A DNA stretch of 64,000 nucleotides from Photobacterium marinum. Lineage in GTDB: Bacteria > Pseudomonadota > Gammaproteobacteria > Enterobacterales > Vibrionaceae. The DNA is taken from positions 1-64,000 of the forward strand of contig NZ_AMZO01000025.1 of assembly GCF_000331515.1 (NCBI RefSeq). Reading direction: 5' to 3'. Shown here one piece after another: positions 1 to 9,476 of the stretch. Position 1 is the stretch's first letter. The number at the start of each line of letters is the position of its first letter. The position numbers and the translations under genes are program-made. Under the pieces are notes generated by a model that worked only from the letters and a program-made list of their open reading frames with translations, made no database searches and had not been told where the DNA came from.

Positions 1-64
1 AAGAATTCATAGATAAGTCTCCGAAGTGTCAACTTATCTCAGGACGGGACATTATTAAGTTTAT

Positions 65-92
65 AAAAAAGCCTCCGTATGGAGGCTTTTTT
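65..92. terminator. Bidirectional terminator after uspE
   Basis: An inverted repeat, GCCTCC-gtat-GGAGGC, is flanked by an A-run on one side and a T-run on the other, so it can end transcripts from both directions. It lies 12 bp past the uspE stop. The 64 bases to its left hold no gene that I can see. Confidence 0.85.
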
Positions 93-103
93 GCATCAAT
101 TTA

Positions 104-1045
104 TTATTTGAGCTGAGGGCTGAGCGGGCTTAAATAGCCTTCCGGCTTAAGCGCTAGCAAATCACAATTCAGGCTGTCGATAGTATGTTCGGCTGTGTTA
201 CCGATAAAAACAGCTGACAAGCCGGTTCGGCCGGTTGTACCCAGAATCACAAGTTCAGCATCAAGCTCTTCAGCTACTTGCGGAATCACATCTTCAGGTA
301 AGCCTTCAATAACATGGGTTTGTTCTTCAGGTAAGCCATGTTTATGACGAAGTGCTTTCATTGAGGTGAGGTGATGGCCTCGAACGGCATCAGTGTATGA
401 CGCCGGATCAAATTCAGGGAGTTCAATAGTAATGTTAACAGGTGTTGCCGGATAGGCATTGACCAGATTTACTTCGGCTTCCAGAGCTTTACCAATTGCA
501 AGCGCTTCCGACACGATAGCATCATTAAGTTGATCATGAGTTTCACTATCTGCGGCTAAATTAACGCAAGCAATGATCTTACCGTTTTCAGGCCATTTAT
601 TTTCTTTCACCATTAGAACTGGGCAAGGACATTTACGTAGCAAATGCCAGTCGGTTGGGGTGAAGATGACAGAGCCGATTTTGTCATGATCATGAGTGGC
701 TTTAACAACCAGGTCATGAGCATTGGCAAACACTTCAGCTATTACTGCCTCATAAGGGCGGTTGTGCCATACAACAGTAATCTCAATGTTTAGCCCTTCA
801 TCGGTATAGGGGCGAATTATATCTTTCAGCCATTCTTCTCTTTGCATAATGACGCCACGACGCATTGCCTGACGCTCATCGGCAGACAGCATTGATGTCA
901 TTTCATAAGAGAAGTCATAGATAGCGAGGAACAGGGTGATTTTCACATCCTGTGAATGTTGGACAAGATGTACAGCGCGAGACAATGCTGGCTGATTATC
1001 CTGGGCCGGATCGGCAACAACGAGAATATTATTATACTTGGTCAT
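104..1045 (-). CDS. uspE: Universal stress protein E
   Basis: This cytoplasmic tandem universal stress protein is involved in stress resistance and in motility or aggregation in enterobacteria. Two Usp folds are visible, residues about 1-145 and 155-305, and the second carries the GTTGRTGLS-type nucleotide-binding loop near the C-terminus. I chose the start at 1045 (MTKYNN), giving 313 aa, because it has a strong AAGGGGG ribosome binding site; an in-frame ATG 12 codons upstream has none and would lengthen the protein beyond the family norm. It sits downstream of fnr on the same strand with a terminator between them, the usual uspE-fnr pairing in Vibrio and enterics. Confidence 0.95.
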   Translation of the reverse strand: MTKYNNILVVADPAQDNQPALSRAVHLVQHSQDVKITLFLAIYDFSYEMTSMLSADERQAMRRGVIMQREEWLKDIIRPYTDEGLNIEITVVWHNRPYEAVIAEVFANAHDLVVKATHDHDKIGSVIFTPTDWHLLRKCPCPVLMVKENKWPENGKIIACVNLAADSETHDQLNDAIVSEALAIGKALEAEVNLVNAYPATPVNITIELPEFDPASYTDAVRGHHLTSMKALRHKHGLPEEQTHVIEGLPEDVIPQVAEELDAELVILGTTGRTGLSAVFIGNTAEHTIDSLNCDLLALKPEGYLSPLSPQLK

Positions 1046-1220
1046 AGCAGCCCCCTTACACAAATGTGTTGGCATCAACACCAGTCTCTGAATCCTTCAA
1101 TTGTAGGTATATATCTATAGCACCAATACCATTTTCCGCTGATAGATAAATCAGATTGGTATACTAACTGTAACGTATATGGGCAATTATAGGGAGCAGT
1201 GAGGGGGGATTAATATAAAA

Positions 1221-1252
1221 AAAGTGATACGGCTCATAGCTCGTATCACTTT
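1221..1252. terminator. Terminator between fnr and uspE
   Basis: A perfect 11-bp inverted repeat, AAAGTGATACG/CGTATCACTTT, has A- and T-rich flanks and sits 21 bp past the fnr stop codon. It should end fnr transcripts and leave uspE on its own promoter. Confidence 0.8.
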
Positions 1253-1272
1253 CTTTGTAATAGAGAAATCAA

Positions 1273-2028
1273 TTAGGAGGCGTTGTTTTTGCTTACACCG
1301 GCAAGGCGGGCCAGCTCTTCATGATCCAGAATAGTAATGTACTTACCTTTAACGCTCAGCATTTCAGATTTCTGGAAACGGCCAAGCAGGCGGCTGATAG
1401 TTTCAACCGTCAAACCAAGGTAGTTACCGATGTCACCACGTGTCATAGTCAGGCGGAATTCACGAGGGGAGAAGCCACGCTGAGAGAAACGCAGAGACAA
1501 GTTATATAGGAAAGCAGCCAGGCGCTCTTCTGCATTTTTCTTTGAAAGAAGCAGGATCATTTCCTGATCGCCTTTGATTTCGTTACTCATCAAACGCATG
1601 ATTTGCTGACGTAGCTTCGGCATTTTACCGGACAGGTCATCAAGAATTTCGAATGGGATTTCACATACCATTGAAGTTTCAAGCGATTGAGCGAAACTTG
1701 GGTGCACCATCTCATTAATAGCATCGAAACCTACAAGGTCACCAGCCAGGTGGAAAGCTGTAATCTGCTCGTCACCTTGTTCTGTGATGGTGTAACTTTT
1801 GATAGTGCCGGAACGAATCGCGTACAGCGACTTTAGTTCATCACCAGCTTTGAAAAGCTCCTGTCCTTTCTGGATGGGCTTTTTCCGTTCAATAATTTGA
1901 TCTAGTTGATCGAGCTCAGACTCATTTAACGTAAATGGAATACACAACTGACTAATACTGCAATCCTGACAGTGGATAGCACACCCACCTGACTGGATAC
2001 GTTTGGTTGTAATTTTGTCTGAAATCAT
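1273..2028 (-). CDS. fnr: Anaerobic regulator FNR
   Basis: FNR is the oxygen-sensing CRP-family transcription factor that switches on anaerobic and microaerobic genes, including cbb3 oxidase operons in many bacteria. The N-terminal cysteines that ligate the [4Fe-4S] cluster are present (C20, C23, C29, plus one in SMVCEIPFE near residue 122). A cyclic-nucleotide-binding-like beta barrel is followed by the HTH recognition helix [11 protein letters not shown] near the C-terminus. The length (251 aa) and sequence are close to E. coli FNR. Its position beside the cco cluster suits its probable role in controlling that cluster. A candidate FNR box precedes the gene. Confidence 0.98.
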   Translation of the reverse strand: MISDKITTKRIQSGGCAIHCQDCSISQLCIPFTLNESELDQLDQIIERKKPIQKGQELFKAGDELKSLYAIRSGTIKSYTITEQGDEQITAFHLAGDLVGFDAINEMVHPSFAQSLETSMVCEIPFEILDDLSGKMPKLRQQIMRLMSNEIKGDQEMILLLSKKNAEERLAAFLYNLSLRFSQRGFSPREFRLTMTRGDIGNYLGLTVETISRLLGRFQKSEMLSVKGKYITILDHEELARLAGVSKNNAS

Positions 2029-2045
2029 AAGCCTGTCTAACCAAT

Positions 2046-2059
2046 TTGATGTAGGTCAA
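2046..2059. promoter_or_regulatory. Candidate FNR box upstream of fnr
   Basis: TTGAT-gtag-GTCAA differs from the FNR consensus TTGAT-N4-ATCAA at one base and lies about 20 bp upstream of the fnr start codon. That position suits negative autoregulation, as known for E. coli fnr. Function is inferred from sequence only. Confidence 0.55.
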
Positions 2060-2103
2060 TATTTTAACATATTATGAAGCAATATGACGAGTATTAAAAA
2101 AGC

Positions 2104-2781
2104 CTACAATAGCTGTTTGATTGCGATGTAACCAGTGTGAAGCCCATATGCTAATAACATCAACGCACTGGCGCGTTTAAAGTAGAGGCTCTTGAGCAAA
2201 TTTTGTAGCTGTTGAGCCATCGAACCGACCAAAATCATTGCCGGAAGTGTTCCTAAACCGAAGGCAAACATAACTCCGGCACCTGAAATTGCACTTCCTG
2301 AAGCAGCTGCCCAACTTAGTGTTGAGTACACTAAGCCACATGGTAACCACCCCCAGAGAATCCCGAACGGCAGTGCCGCAAACGGGGATTTCAAAGGCAA
2401 AAACGACTTAGCAGTCGGCGAAATATAACGCCATAAAAACTGACCAGCTTGTTCGATTTTTGTAATGCCCAACCACCACTGGCCGATGTAAAGAGCCAGT
2501 AAAATCATCATGATAGCTGCAAATAAGCGCAGAGATATCAATGCTGAAGAGTAGCCGCTTAATGATGCAATACCAGCAAAAGCCCCACCGATAATAGCTC
2601 CGGCGACAGAGTAGGATACAAGGCGGCCGGCATTATAGCAGAATAAGTAAGGCCAGCGACCGGAATGTTGCTGACCTGGCATGCCGAGTGTCAATGCTGC
2701 CGCAACGCCGCCACACATTCCAAGGCAATGTCCGGCTCCCATTAACCCAATCATAAACGCGGCATATAAATCTATGTTCAT
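2104..2781 (-). CDS. TauE/SafE-like membrane protein of the cbb3 cluster
   Basis: This polytopic inner-membrane protein of the sulfite exporter TauE/SafE family (COG2836, related to the DsbD transmembrane region) has about six hydrophobic segments over 225 aa. The N-terminal GHCLGMCGG motif, with two closely spaced cysteines, is typical of this family and may handle metal or thiol chemistry. It is the last gene of ccoH-ccoI-ccoS, overlapping ccoS by 4 bp, so it is co-translated with oxidase maturation genes. A role in copper delivery or redox maturation of the cbb3 oxidase is inferred from context; the transported substrate is unknown. Confidence 0.85.
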   Translation of the reverse strand: MNIDLYAAFMIGLMGAGHCLGMCGGVAAALTLGMPGQQHSGRWPYLFCYNAGRLVSYSVAGAIIGGAFAGIASLSGYSSALISLRLFAAIMMILLALYIGQWWLGITKIEQAGQFLWRYISPTAKSFLPLKSPFAALPFGILWGWLPCGLVYSTLSWAAASGSAISGAGVMFAFGLGTLPAMILVGSMAQQLQNLLKSLYFKRASALMLLAYGLHTGYIAIKQLL

Positions 2782-2984
2782 TTCGCGTTATCACTCTTAG
2801 TTTCATGATTAGACTGAGATTTTTTCTGTTTCTCCGGCTTTTTGTCATCTTCGTCAAACAGGATCTCATACCCCTGTCGCTCGAGATCTTCAAACTGCTC
2901 ATTCCGGACAGCCCAGAGAAAAATGCCGACAGCGATGCATACAAAAACGATCGCAATTGGTATTAACAAGTAAAGACTAGCCAT
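2778..2984 (-). CDS. ccoS: cbb3 oxidase maturation protein CcoS
   Basis: A 68-aa protein with one N-terminal membrane helix (about residues 4-25) and a charged, Lys-rich tail. The segment RNEQFEDLERQGYEILFDED is characteristic of CcoS/FixS, which is needed for cofactor (heme and copper) insertion into CcoN. It overlaps ccoI by 8 bp and the next gene by 4 bp, which indicates translational coupling in the ccoHIS operon. Confidence 0.93.
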   Translation of the reverse strand: MASLYLLIPIAIVFVCIAVGIFLWAVRNEQFEDLERQGYEILFDEDDKKPEKQKKSQSNHETKSDNAK

Positions 2985-5370
2985 TTTCTCTTAATAACCT
3001 TAAAGAATTTGATACAACTATGATTGAGCTGGCAGACATACCGACAACGGCGATATAAGGAGCAACAAAACCTGCAACAGCCAATGGTAAAATGACGAGG
3101 TTATAGCCCAACGCCCATGCCAGGTTCTCTCTAATAATTCTGCGAGTCTTCAATGCCAGTTCACGCGCACGCAGAATCCGAGCAAGTTGATCACCAAGCA
3201 GTACCATATCTGCGGAAGATTTCGCAACATCAGTACCGCCACCCATGGCGACAGAAAGGTGAGCACCGGCAAGAACAGGAGCATCATTAACACCGTCACC
3301 AATCATCAGGGCGATGTTGTCGTCACCTAGGCTTCGCAGATACTCCAGCTTACCTTCAGGAGTTGCCCCGGCAATAAGGTTATCGACTTTTAACTTATCA
3401 GCTACAAGCTGTGCATTAGCTGAATGGTCTCCGGTTAGCATGGTTACTTTAATACCGGATGCTTGGAACTTTTCGATCAGCTCTTTACTGTCATCACGGA
3501 CAGGGTCTTCCAGTTTAAAGCCGGCAACCAGTTCGCTGTCACGACTTAACCAAACCTGAAACTGATTGTCACACTGTTCGAGAGTGATGTCTTTTTCCGG
3601 ATTGTTTTCCAGAACAAACGCTGCCTGACCAATTCGCCATTCACGACCATTTAGTTTGCCTTTCAACCCTCGGCCTATGACATTCTCAACGTCATCAAAC
3701 ACCACATCGGAATTTCGGAAAGCAGTAAATGCTTTTGCGATAGGGTGATTAGCAAACCTTTCAAGCTCGGCTGCATAAGCTAATACGTCAGTTTTTGATA
3801 TGTCACAGTGTAACCTGGTATCAACCAAGCGGATATTCCCTTCAGTCAGGGTTCCGGTTTTATCGATAATCAGTTGGTTAATTTTGCACAAAGTTTCGAG
3901 CACATGGCCGCGACGTAGCAAAATACCTAATCGACCTAGGCTTGATGTTGAACAAGTAATGGCTGTCGGCGTAGCCAGAGAAAGAGCACAAGGGCAGGTC
4001 GCAACCAACACCGCCAGAGTGATCCATAGTGCATTTTCCGGTTGTTGCTGATGCCAGTAAAGCCATGTGCCAGCTGCAATCACTAAAATTGCGCCAACAA
4101 AGTAACGAGCTACAACATCAGCCAGTTCGGCAACTTTTGGCTTAGAGGATTGAGCTTCATCCTGAAGGCGAACAATATTAGAGATCAGTGAGTTTTGCCT
4201 TTCTTTTATTACTCTGAGGGTAATATTGCCTTCGCCGTTAATAGTGCCGGCATATACCAGATCACCTTGTGTTCTCGGTACAGGCATTGGTTCCCCGGTT
4301 AGCATGGATTCATCAATAATCGTCTCACCCCGCAGGATTTCTCCGTCAGCAGGCAGGCTTTCACCTGGCAGAACCGTAATCACATCACCGATTTTTAATG
4401 TTTTCGCGGCGATCTGTGAACCATCTTCGAGCGTTGCCATTGTCGGAACCAGCTTCAGCAGGTTGGCACTGGCAGCAGCTGCTTGTCGACGTGCCCGCAT
4501 TTCAAGAAAGCGCCCGAGTAATAAGAAGAAGGTAAACATCGAAACAGATTCGAAGAACACTTCACCTTGTTCTGTGACTGTCGCGTAGAAGCTGGCGATA
4601 TAAGCAAAGAGCAGGGCAATAGAGACCGGCACATCCATACCCAGAGTACGGGCCCGCAAATTTCGCCAGGCATTCAAGTAAAAAGGTAGAGCAGAATAGA
4701 GCAGTACAGGCGTAGCAAAAATCAGGCTGACCCAACGAAGGTAATTTTTAAACTCAGTATCTAAGTCGCCAAAGATTTCAAAATAAAGAGCAATAGCCAG
4801 CATCATTACCTGCATGGTCGCCAGTCCAGCAATGCCGAGGCGATACAGGTAGGTTTTCATGGTGCGATGATATTGCTGCTCCTGTGCATCTGCTTCAAAA
4901 GGTGCAGCTTTGTAGCCGAGTTGATGAATAACAGAAAGAAGGTGGCTCAGTTTAGCTGTTTCAGGATCCCAGTTCAGTAAAGCACGGTGAGTAGTGGTAT
5001 TTACCCGGATAGAAACAACGCCCGGCTCGCGCATTAATTGTTTTTCAATCAGCCATGCACAGGCGGCGCAGGAAACTCCGTCTAAAGAAAGAGAGACTTC
5101 TTTACTGTTTTCGGTATCACGAACAAATTCCTGCTGGATTTCTTCATGATCATAAAGAAGAAGCGATTGAAGTTGCTGCGGCACAAGATCGGCTTTTTCC
5201 GCAGGTGCAGTTCGGTATTCATAATAAGAGGTCAGGCCGCTATCCACGATAGTTTGGGCGACCGCTTCACAACCCGGGCAGCACATCTCGCGCATTTCAC
5301 CCAGGATTTCAACCTGAAGGTGGCAATCTCTGGGAACAGGATCGCCACAGTGGTAACAGTTTTTTGTCAT
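2977..5370 (-). CDS. ccoI: Copper P1B-type ATPase CcoI
   Basis: This copper-transporting P-type ATPase supplies copper for assembly of the CuB centre of cbb3 oxidase. In order: an N-terminal Cys-rich metal-binding region (CYHCGDP, CCPGC); a heavy-metal-associated domain with SCAAC near residue 100; transmembrane segments; the phosphatase TGEP motif; the transmembrane CPC metal site (ATCPCALS); the phosphorylation motif DKTGT; the HP motif (NHPIAKAF); and the hinge GDGVNDAP. The length of 797 aa is normal for CcoI/FixI. It overlaps ccoH upstream by 4 bp and ccoS downstream by 8 bp, so all three genes are one translation unit. Confidence 0.96.
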   Translation of the reverse strand: MTKNCYHCGDPVPRDCHLQVEILGEMREMCCPGCEAVAQTIVDSGLTSYYEYRTAPAEKADLVPQQLQSLLLYDHEEIQQEFVRDTENSKEVSLSLDGVSCAACAWLIEKQLMREPGVVSIRVNTTTHRALLNWDPETAKLSHLLSVIHQLGYKAAPFEADAQEQQYHRTMKTYLYRLGIAGLATMQVMMLAIALYFEIFGDLDTEFKNYLRWVSLIFATPVLLYSALPFYLNAWRNLRARTLGMDVPVSIALLFAYIASFYATVTEQGEVFFESVSMFTFFLLLGRFLEMRARRQAAAASANLLKLVPTMATLEDGSQIAAKTLKIGDVITVLPGESLPADGEILRGETIIDESMLTGEPMPVPRTQGDLVYAGTINGEGNITLRVIKERQNSLISNIVRLQDEAQSSKPKVAELADVVARYFVGAILVIAAGTWLYWHQQQPENALWITLAVLVATCPCALSLATPTAITCSTSSLGRLGILLRRGHVLETLCKINQLIIDKTGTLTEGNIRLVDTRLHCDISKTDVLAYAAELERFANHPIAKAFTAFRNSDVVFDDVENVIGRGLKGKLNGREWRIGQAAFVLENNPEKDITLEQCDNQFQVWLSRDSELVAGFKLEDPVRDDSKELIEKFQASGIKVTMLTGDHSANAQLVADKLKVDNLIAGATPEGKLEYLRSLGDDNIALMIGDGVNDAPVLAGAHLSVAMGGGTDVAKSSADMVLLGDQLARILRARELALKTRRIIRENLAWALGYNLVILPLAVAGFVAPYIAVVGMSASSIIVVSNSLRLLRENG

Positions 5371-5858
5371 TCCTTAACCTGCCCGTACAACGCAATCGGG
5401 TCAGATGTTGGCAGGCTAACGCGCCCTTGCAACATCCAGTCACCATCAAATGACTCAAGCTCAACAAACCATGGCCCTTCCAGTTCTTCCGGGGACTGGA
5501 AACGGTAGGTGCCTTTTAAATCAGCGCTGACCATTTGAGTAAAATCTTTATCGGATAGAGTTCGGTGGGTAAAAGTGACTCGCAGGTTAGGGTAACTGTT
5601 GAGATCACCTTTATTGAAATTCACGACGACGACTTTGTCGGCGACGCTGACAGAAGCTTTCAAATTAAGTGCGTCGGCCACACGAAGACGAGAAAGGTCC
5701 AGGTTAATGGCTTTGCCTTTCTTGTAATAGTCCTCTGCAACAAGGTCGACCTGGTTTTGAGAAAAGATATAGACGGCAGTTAGGCTATAGAATATCGAAA
5801 TTGCAGGAATGGCAAAAACGAACCAAGGCCAGAACTGCTTATACCATGGTCTACGCAT
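5367..5858 (-). CDS. ccoH: cbb3 oxidase assembly protein CcoH (FixH family)
   Basis: A 163-aa protein with a single N-terminal transmembrane helix (about residues 10-32) and a periplasmic domain typical of FixH/CcoH. YKKGKAINLDL is the conserved family stretch just after the helix. CcoH stabilises early assembly intermediates of the cbb3 oxidase. It starts the ccoHIS operon, 121 bp downstream of ccoP. No ccoG gene lies between them, although many proteobacteria carry one there. Confidence 0.92.
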   Translation of the reverse strand: MRRPWYKQFWPWFVFAIPAISIFYSLTAVYIFSQNQVDLVAEDYYKKGKAINLDLSRLRVADALNLKASVSVADKVVVVNFNKGDLNSYPNLRVTFTHRTLSDKDFTQMVSADLKGTYRFQSPEELEGPWFVELESFDGDWMLQGRVSLPTSDPIALYGQVKE

Positions 5859-5885
5859 AATGTTTTCCTTTGACGCTTTGCTGGA

Positions 5886-5916
5886 AAGGGCCCCTGAAAG
5901 GTATCAGGGGCTTTTT
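5886..5916. terminator. Hairpin between ccoP and ccoH
   Basis: An inverted repeat, GCCCCTGA/TCAGGGGC, sits between the ccoNOQP and ccoHIS units. The T-run follows the stem on the plus strand, opposite to the direction of cco transcription. It may therefore act as a processing or stability hairpin, or as a weak attenuator, rather than a strong terminator. Confidence 0.45.
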
Positions 5917-5979
5917 CTTATGTCTCAGTTTTTATTGATAATTTCACATCCAATGTGTAACTGAGTATGAATGGCGGTG

Positions 5980-6960
5980 TTATTTATCAGTATCGTTGCT
6001 CAAGCCCCAGACATAGGCAGAAATCAGCTGAATTTTGTCTTCACCCAGAATATCTTTCCATGCTGGCATCACGCCTTGACGGCCGTGAACAATTGTTGCC
6101 TCAACAGCGCGGCGGGAACCGCCATACAGCCAAGTGTTATCTGTCAGGTCCGGAGCACCAAAGGCAGGGTTACCTTTACCGTCTGTACCGTGACAGGCTG
6201 CACACACAACAAAACGTTGCTTACCGGCAGCAGCTTCTTTAGCGTTTACCTTACGACCAGAGAGGCTCAGTACATAGCTGGTGACTTCTTTAACACCGTC
6301 TTTGCCTAACGTATCTATCCAGGCTGGCATGACACCAATACGGCCTTGCATTACGGTTGTTTTAATGGTTTCTGCTTCACCGCCATACAACCATGCGCCG
6401 TCACCCAAGTTAGGGTAGCCTAGCTGACCGCGGGCATCCGAGCCGTGGCACTGCGCACAGTTTTGGATGAACAGACGCTGGCCGACTTTGATTGCTTCAG
6501 GATCAGCTGCAATTTTTGTGATAGGGCGGAGAGCGTTGCCTGATTCGTCATAAGCAAGGGTCTTAAAGGTTTCTCCGAATCGCGCCTCGGCATCATCCAG
6601 CTCTTTAGCATACTGGTTCAATTGCTGACCTTGCTGTGCATCGGCAATAGACGTTTTAGATTGTTCTATTGAGCGAACAGTTTGATCAGAGCTTTGCCAG
6701 CCTAATAAGCCTTTGAAGTTCCCCAGCCCCGGATACAGAGCAAGATACAGAAGGCCAAAGATGATGGTGCCCCAAAACATGTAGGACCACCATTTCGGCA
6801 GCGGATTGTTAATTTCACGAATACCGTCGTATTCGTGCCCCATGTCTTCACCTTCCTCAACACCCATTTTATCTTTGGTACACCAGATAAGAATGGCGGC
6901 GATACCCGCAAAGGTGCCAAGCGTGATGATGATTATCCATAGACTCCAGAATGTAGTCAT
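5980..6960 (-). CDS. ccoP: cbb3 oxidase diheme subunit CcoP
   Basis: This is the membrane-anchored diheme cytochrome c subunit that passes electrons to CcoO and CcoN. Two N-terminal membrane segments (residues about 5-25 and 57-77) precede two cytochrome c domains with CAQCHG and CAACHG heme-binding motifs. At 326 aa it has the usual CcoP length. It overlaps ccoQ by 4 bp and is the last structural gene of ccoNOQP. Confidence 0.97.
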   Translation of the reverse strand: MTTFWSLWIIIITLGTFAGIAAILIWCTKDKMGVEEGEDMGHEYDGIREINNPLPKWWSYMFWGTIIFGLLYLALYPGLGNFKGLLGWQSSDQTVRSIEQSKTSIADAQQGQQLNQYAKELDDAEARFGETFKTLAYDESGNALRPITKIAADPEAIKVGQRLFIQNCAQCHGSDARGQLGYPNLGDGAWLYGGEAETIKTTVMQGRIGVMPAWIDTLGKDGVKEVTSYVLSLSGRKVNAKEAAAGKQRFVVCAACHGTDGKGNPAFGAPDLTDNTWLYGGSRRAVEATIVHGRQGVMPAWKDILGEDKIQLISAYVWGLSNDTDK

Positions 6961-7139
6961 GCTTCCTTGCTCCTGTCTTTCTCACGCGTTGCCGAATCTT
7001 TTTCTTCATCGGCAAAAATAAGGTTGGCAGCTTCTTCGAAACGAGGTTTCTGGCGCTTGCTGTATGCCCAGAGGACGATACCGATAAAGCAAACGAACAA
7101 AAGAACAGTCCAAATGCTGTGAATGGTTCCAATATCCAT
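6957..7139 (-). CDS. ccoQ: cbb3 oxidase small subunit CcoQ
   Basis: A 60-aa single-pass protein with a membrane helix at about residues 8-28 and a basic cytoplasmic tail rich in Lys, Arg and Glu. CcoQ stabilises the cbb3 complex and protects CcoP. Identity rests on size, topology and its position between ccoO and ccoP, with a GGAGG-type ribosome binding site immediately upstream. Confidence 0.92.
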   Translation of the reverse strand: MDIGTIHSIWTVLLFVCFIGIVLWAYSKRQKPRFEEAANLIFADEEKDSATREKDRSKEA

Positions 7140-7148
7140 AGCACCTCC

Positions 7149-7760
7149 TTATTTCATTGCGTGACCAAGCGACTGAAGGTAAGCAATGATTGCATCCATT
7201 TCAGTCTTGCCTTTAACTTCTTCTCCGGCATTGGCGATTTGCTCTTCAGTGTATGGAACACCGAAGACTTCGCTGAATACCGACAGCTTTTTAGAAGTCA
7301 GTTCGCCATCAAGCACGTTTTCTTCCAGCCAAGGGAAGGCTGGCATATTCGACTCAGGAACAACAGCTCGCGGATCACGCAGGTGAACACGGTGCCAGTC
7401 GTCAGAATAACGACCGCCTACACGAGCCAGATCTGGACCGGTACGCTTAGAGCCCCAAAGGAACGGGTGTTCCCAGACACTTTCACCGGCAACAGAGTAG
7501 TGGCCATAACGTTCTGTTTCTGAACGGAACGGACGTACCATTTGGCTGTGGCAGACATTACAGCCTTCACGGATGTAAATATCACGACCTTCCATTTCCA
7601 GCGCAGTATAAGGACGAAGATTATCAACCGGCTCGGTCGTCTGGTCCTGATAGAGCAGTGGCGTAATTTCTACCAACGCACCGAAGCTGATGGCAACCAC
7701 GATAAGGATTGCCAGAAGGCCGACATTTTTTTCTACAATTTCATGACGATTATTAGCCAT
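7149..7760 (-). CDS. ccoO: cbb3 oxidase monoheme subunit CcoO
   Basis: This is the membrane-anchored monoheme cytochrome c subunit of the cbb3 oxidase. One N-terminal transmembrane helix (about residues 13-33) precedes the heme motif CNVCHSQ, and the conserved YGHYS and [18 protein letters not shown] segments follow. At 203 aa it is full length. It lies 12 bp after ccoN and 9 bp before ccoQ in the same operon. Confidence 0.97.
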   Translation of the reverse strand: MANNRHEIVEKNVGLLAILIVVAISFGALVEITPLLYQDQTTEPVDNLRPYTALEMEGRDIYIREGCNVCHSQMVRPFRSETERYGHYSVAGESVWEHPFLWGSKRTGPDLARVGGRYSDDWHRVHLRDPRAVVPESNMPAFPWLEENVLDGELTSKKLSVFSEVFGVPYTEEQIANAGEEVKGKTEMDAIIAYLQSLGHAMK

Positions 7761-7772
7761 TGTCGGAACTCC

Positions 7773-9200
7773 TTATGCTGGTTGCTCAGTTGCTTTCAGG
7801 CTTTCGTTTGGTGCAGCAATTGTCTTATAGGCGTTGTACGCCATCAGGCACATACCAGCCAGGAAGATTGCACCGCCTACAAAGCGAACAAAGTAGAATG
7901 GATAAGAAGCTTGCAGAGATTCCACGAAGCTATAAGTCAACGTACCGTCAGTATTAACCGCACGCCACATCAGACCCTGCATAACACCGGAAATCCACAT
8001 TGCAACGATGTAAAGAACTGTACCGATAGTTGCCAGCCAGAAGTGAACGTTGATCAACTTGATTGAATACATACGTTCCTGGTTGAACAGTTTCGGAATC
8101 AGATGGTAAACCGCACCGATTGAAACCATGGCAACCCAGCCTAATGCACCAGAGTGTACGTGACCGATAGTCCAGTCGGTGTAGTGGGACAGGGCGTTAA
8201 CAGTCTTAATCGACATCATCGGACCTTCGAAGGTAGACATGCCATAGAACGACAGCGATACCACCAGGAATCGAAGGATTGGGTCATAGCGAAGTTTGTG
8301 CCATGCACCGGACAGCGTCATGATACCGTTGATCATCCCGCCCCATGACGGAGCAAAAAGGACCAGCGACATCACCATACCCAGTGACTGTGTCCAGTCC
8401 GGCAGGGCTGTATAGTGCAGGTGGTGAGGGCCGGCCCAGATATAAAGGGAAACCAGAGCCCAAAAGTGAACGATAGAAAGACGGTAAGAGTAAACAGGGC
8501 GACCTGCTTGCTTAGGTACGAAGTAGTACATCATACCCAGGAAGCCGGCAGTCAGAAGGAAACCTACCGCGTTGTGTCCGTACCACCACTGAATCATTGC
8601 ATCCACTGCACCGGAATAAACCGAATATGATTTAGTCATGGAGACAGGAATTGCCATGCTGTTCACTATGTGGAGGACAGCGACCGTGAGAATGAAGGCG
8701 CCAAAAAACCAGTTCGCAACATAGATATGCGATGTGTTTCTTTTGATCATGGTGCCGAAGAAGACAATGGCATAGGAAACCCAGACAACTGCAATCGCGA
8801 TATCAATCGGCCACTCCAGCTCTGCGTATTCTTTACCAGACGTCCATCCTAAAGGCAGCGAAATTGCCGCAGCCAGGATGATGGCTTGCCAGCCCCAAAA
8901 GGTGAACGATGCTAACTTGCCACCGAAGAGAGTGGTTTGACAGGTACGCTGAACTACGTAATAAGACGTAGCAAAAAGCGCACTGGTACCGAAAGCGAAA
9001 ATCACCGCGTTAGTGTGCAGTGGCCGCAAACGGCTGTATGTCAACCATGGGGTGTCGAAGTTAAGCGCCGGCCAAACCAGTTGAGCGGCAATCAATACAC
9101 CAACGCCCATCCCGACAATTCCCCATAAAATTGTTGCCAGGGTGAATTGACGAACGACCGTATAGTTGTAGTTTTGTTCAAGCTGCTTTACTTGGCTCAT
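7773..9200 (-). CDS. ccoN: cbb3 oxidase catalytic subunit CcoN
   Basis: This is the heme-copper catalytic subunit of the high-affinity cbb3 terminal oxidase, which reduces oxygen to water at low oxygen tension. About twelve transmembrane helices are visible, together with the conserved histidines that ligate heme b, heme b3 and CuB ([39 protein letters not shown]). I took the start at 9200 ([11 protein letters not shown]), giving 475 aa, because it matches the family length and has a GGAAG ribosome binding site. The open frame extends 25 codons further upstream without one. First gene of ccoNOQP, transcribed leftward. Confidence 0.97.
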   Translation of the reverse strand: MSQVKQLEQNYNYTVVRQFTLATILWGIVGMGVGVLIAAQLVWPALNFDTPWLTYSRLRPLHTNAVIFAFGTSALFATSYYVVQRTCQTTLFGGKLASFTFWGWQAIILAAAISLPLGWTSGKEYAELEWPIDIAIAVVWVSYAIVFFGTMIKRNTSHIYVANWFFGAFILTVAVLHIVNSMAIPVSMTKSYSVYSGAVDAMIQWWYGHNAVGFLLTAGFLGMMYYFVPKQAGRPVYSYRLSIVHFWALVSLYIWAGPHHLHYTALPDWTQSLGMVMSLVLFAPSWGGMINGIMTLSGAWHKLRYDPILRFLVVSLSFYGMSTFEGPMMSIKTVNALSHYTDWTIGHVHSGALGWVAMVSIGAVYHLIPKLFNQERMYSIKLINVHFWLATIGTVLYIVAMWISGVMQGLMWRAVNTDGTLTYSFVESLQASYPFYFVRFVGGAIFLAGMCLMAYNAYKTIAAPNESLKATEQPA

Positions 9201-9476
9201 GTTGCATGCTTCCAATTTGAATTGTTGAACTACACTCGTTTTCCTTGTGCGAACAACTAGTTGCCGCAATGCCACCCAAAGCTTATTTAAAGGACCTTGC
9301 CGTTTTTTAACAACTCAGTTTTAAATTGCTATTTTGTTGTAAAAGTGGCATTTTCAGTGCACATAATACTTGACTTAATCGGTTAATGACAGCGTTTAAT
9401 CCACATTGTGTTTACGGTTAAGCAACATTTATGTGAAAACTTTGAACCCAGTAACACATAAAAGTAACGGAAAATC

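Noticed and set aside
3314..5508. Plus-strand frames opposite ccoI
   Set aside because: They are antisense shadows of a well-supported gene and have no domain or start signals.
9300..9470. FNR or ArcA box upstream of ccoN
   Set aside because: TTGACTTAATCGG and GTTAATGACAGCGTTTAAT are too far from the consensus spacing or sequence to call.
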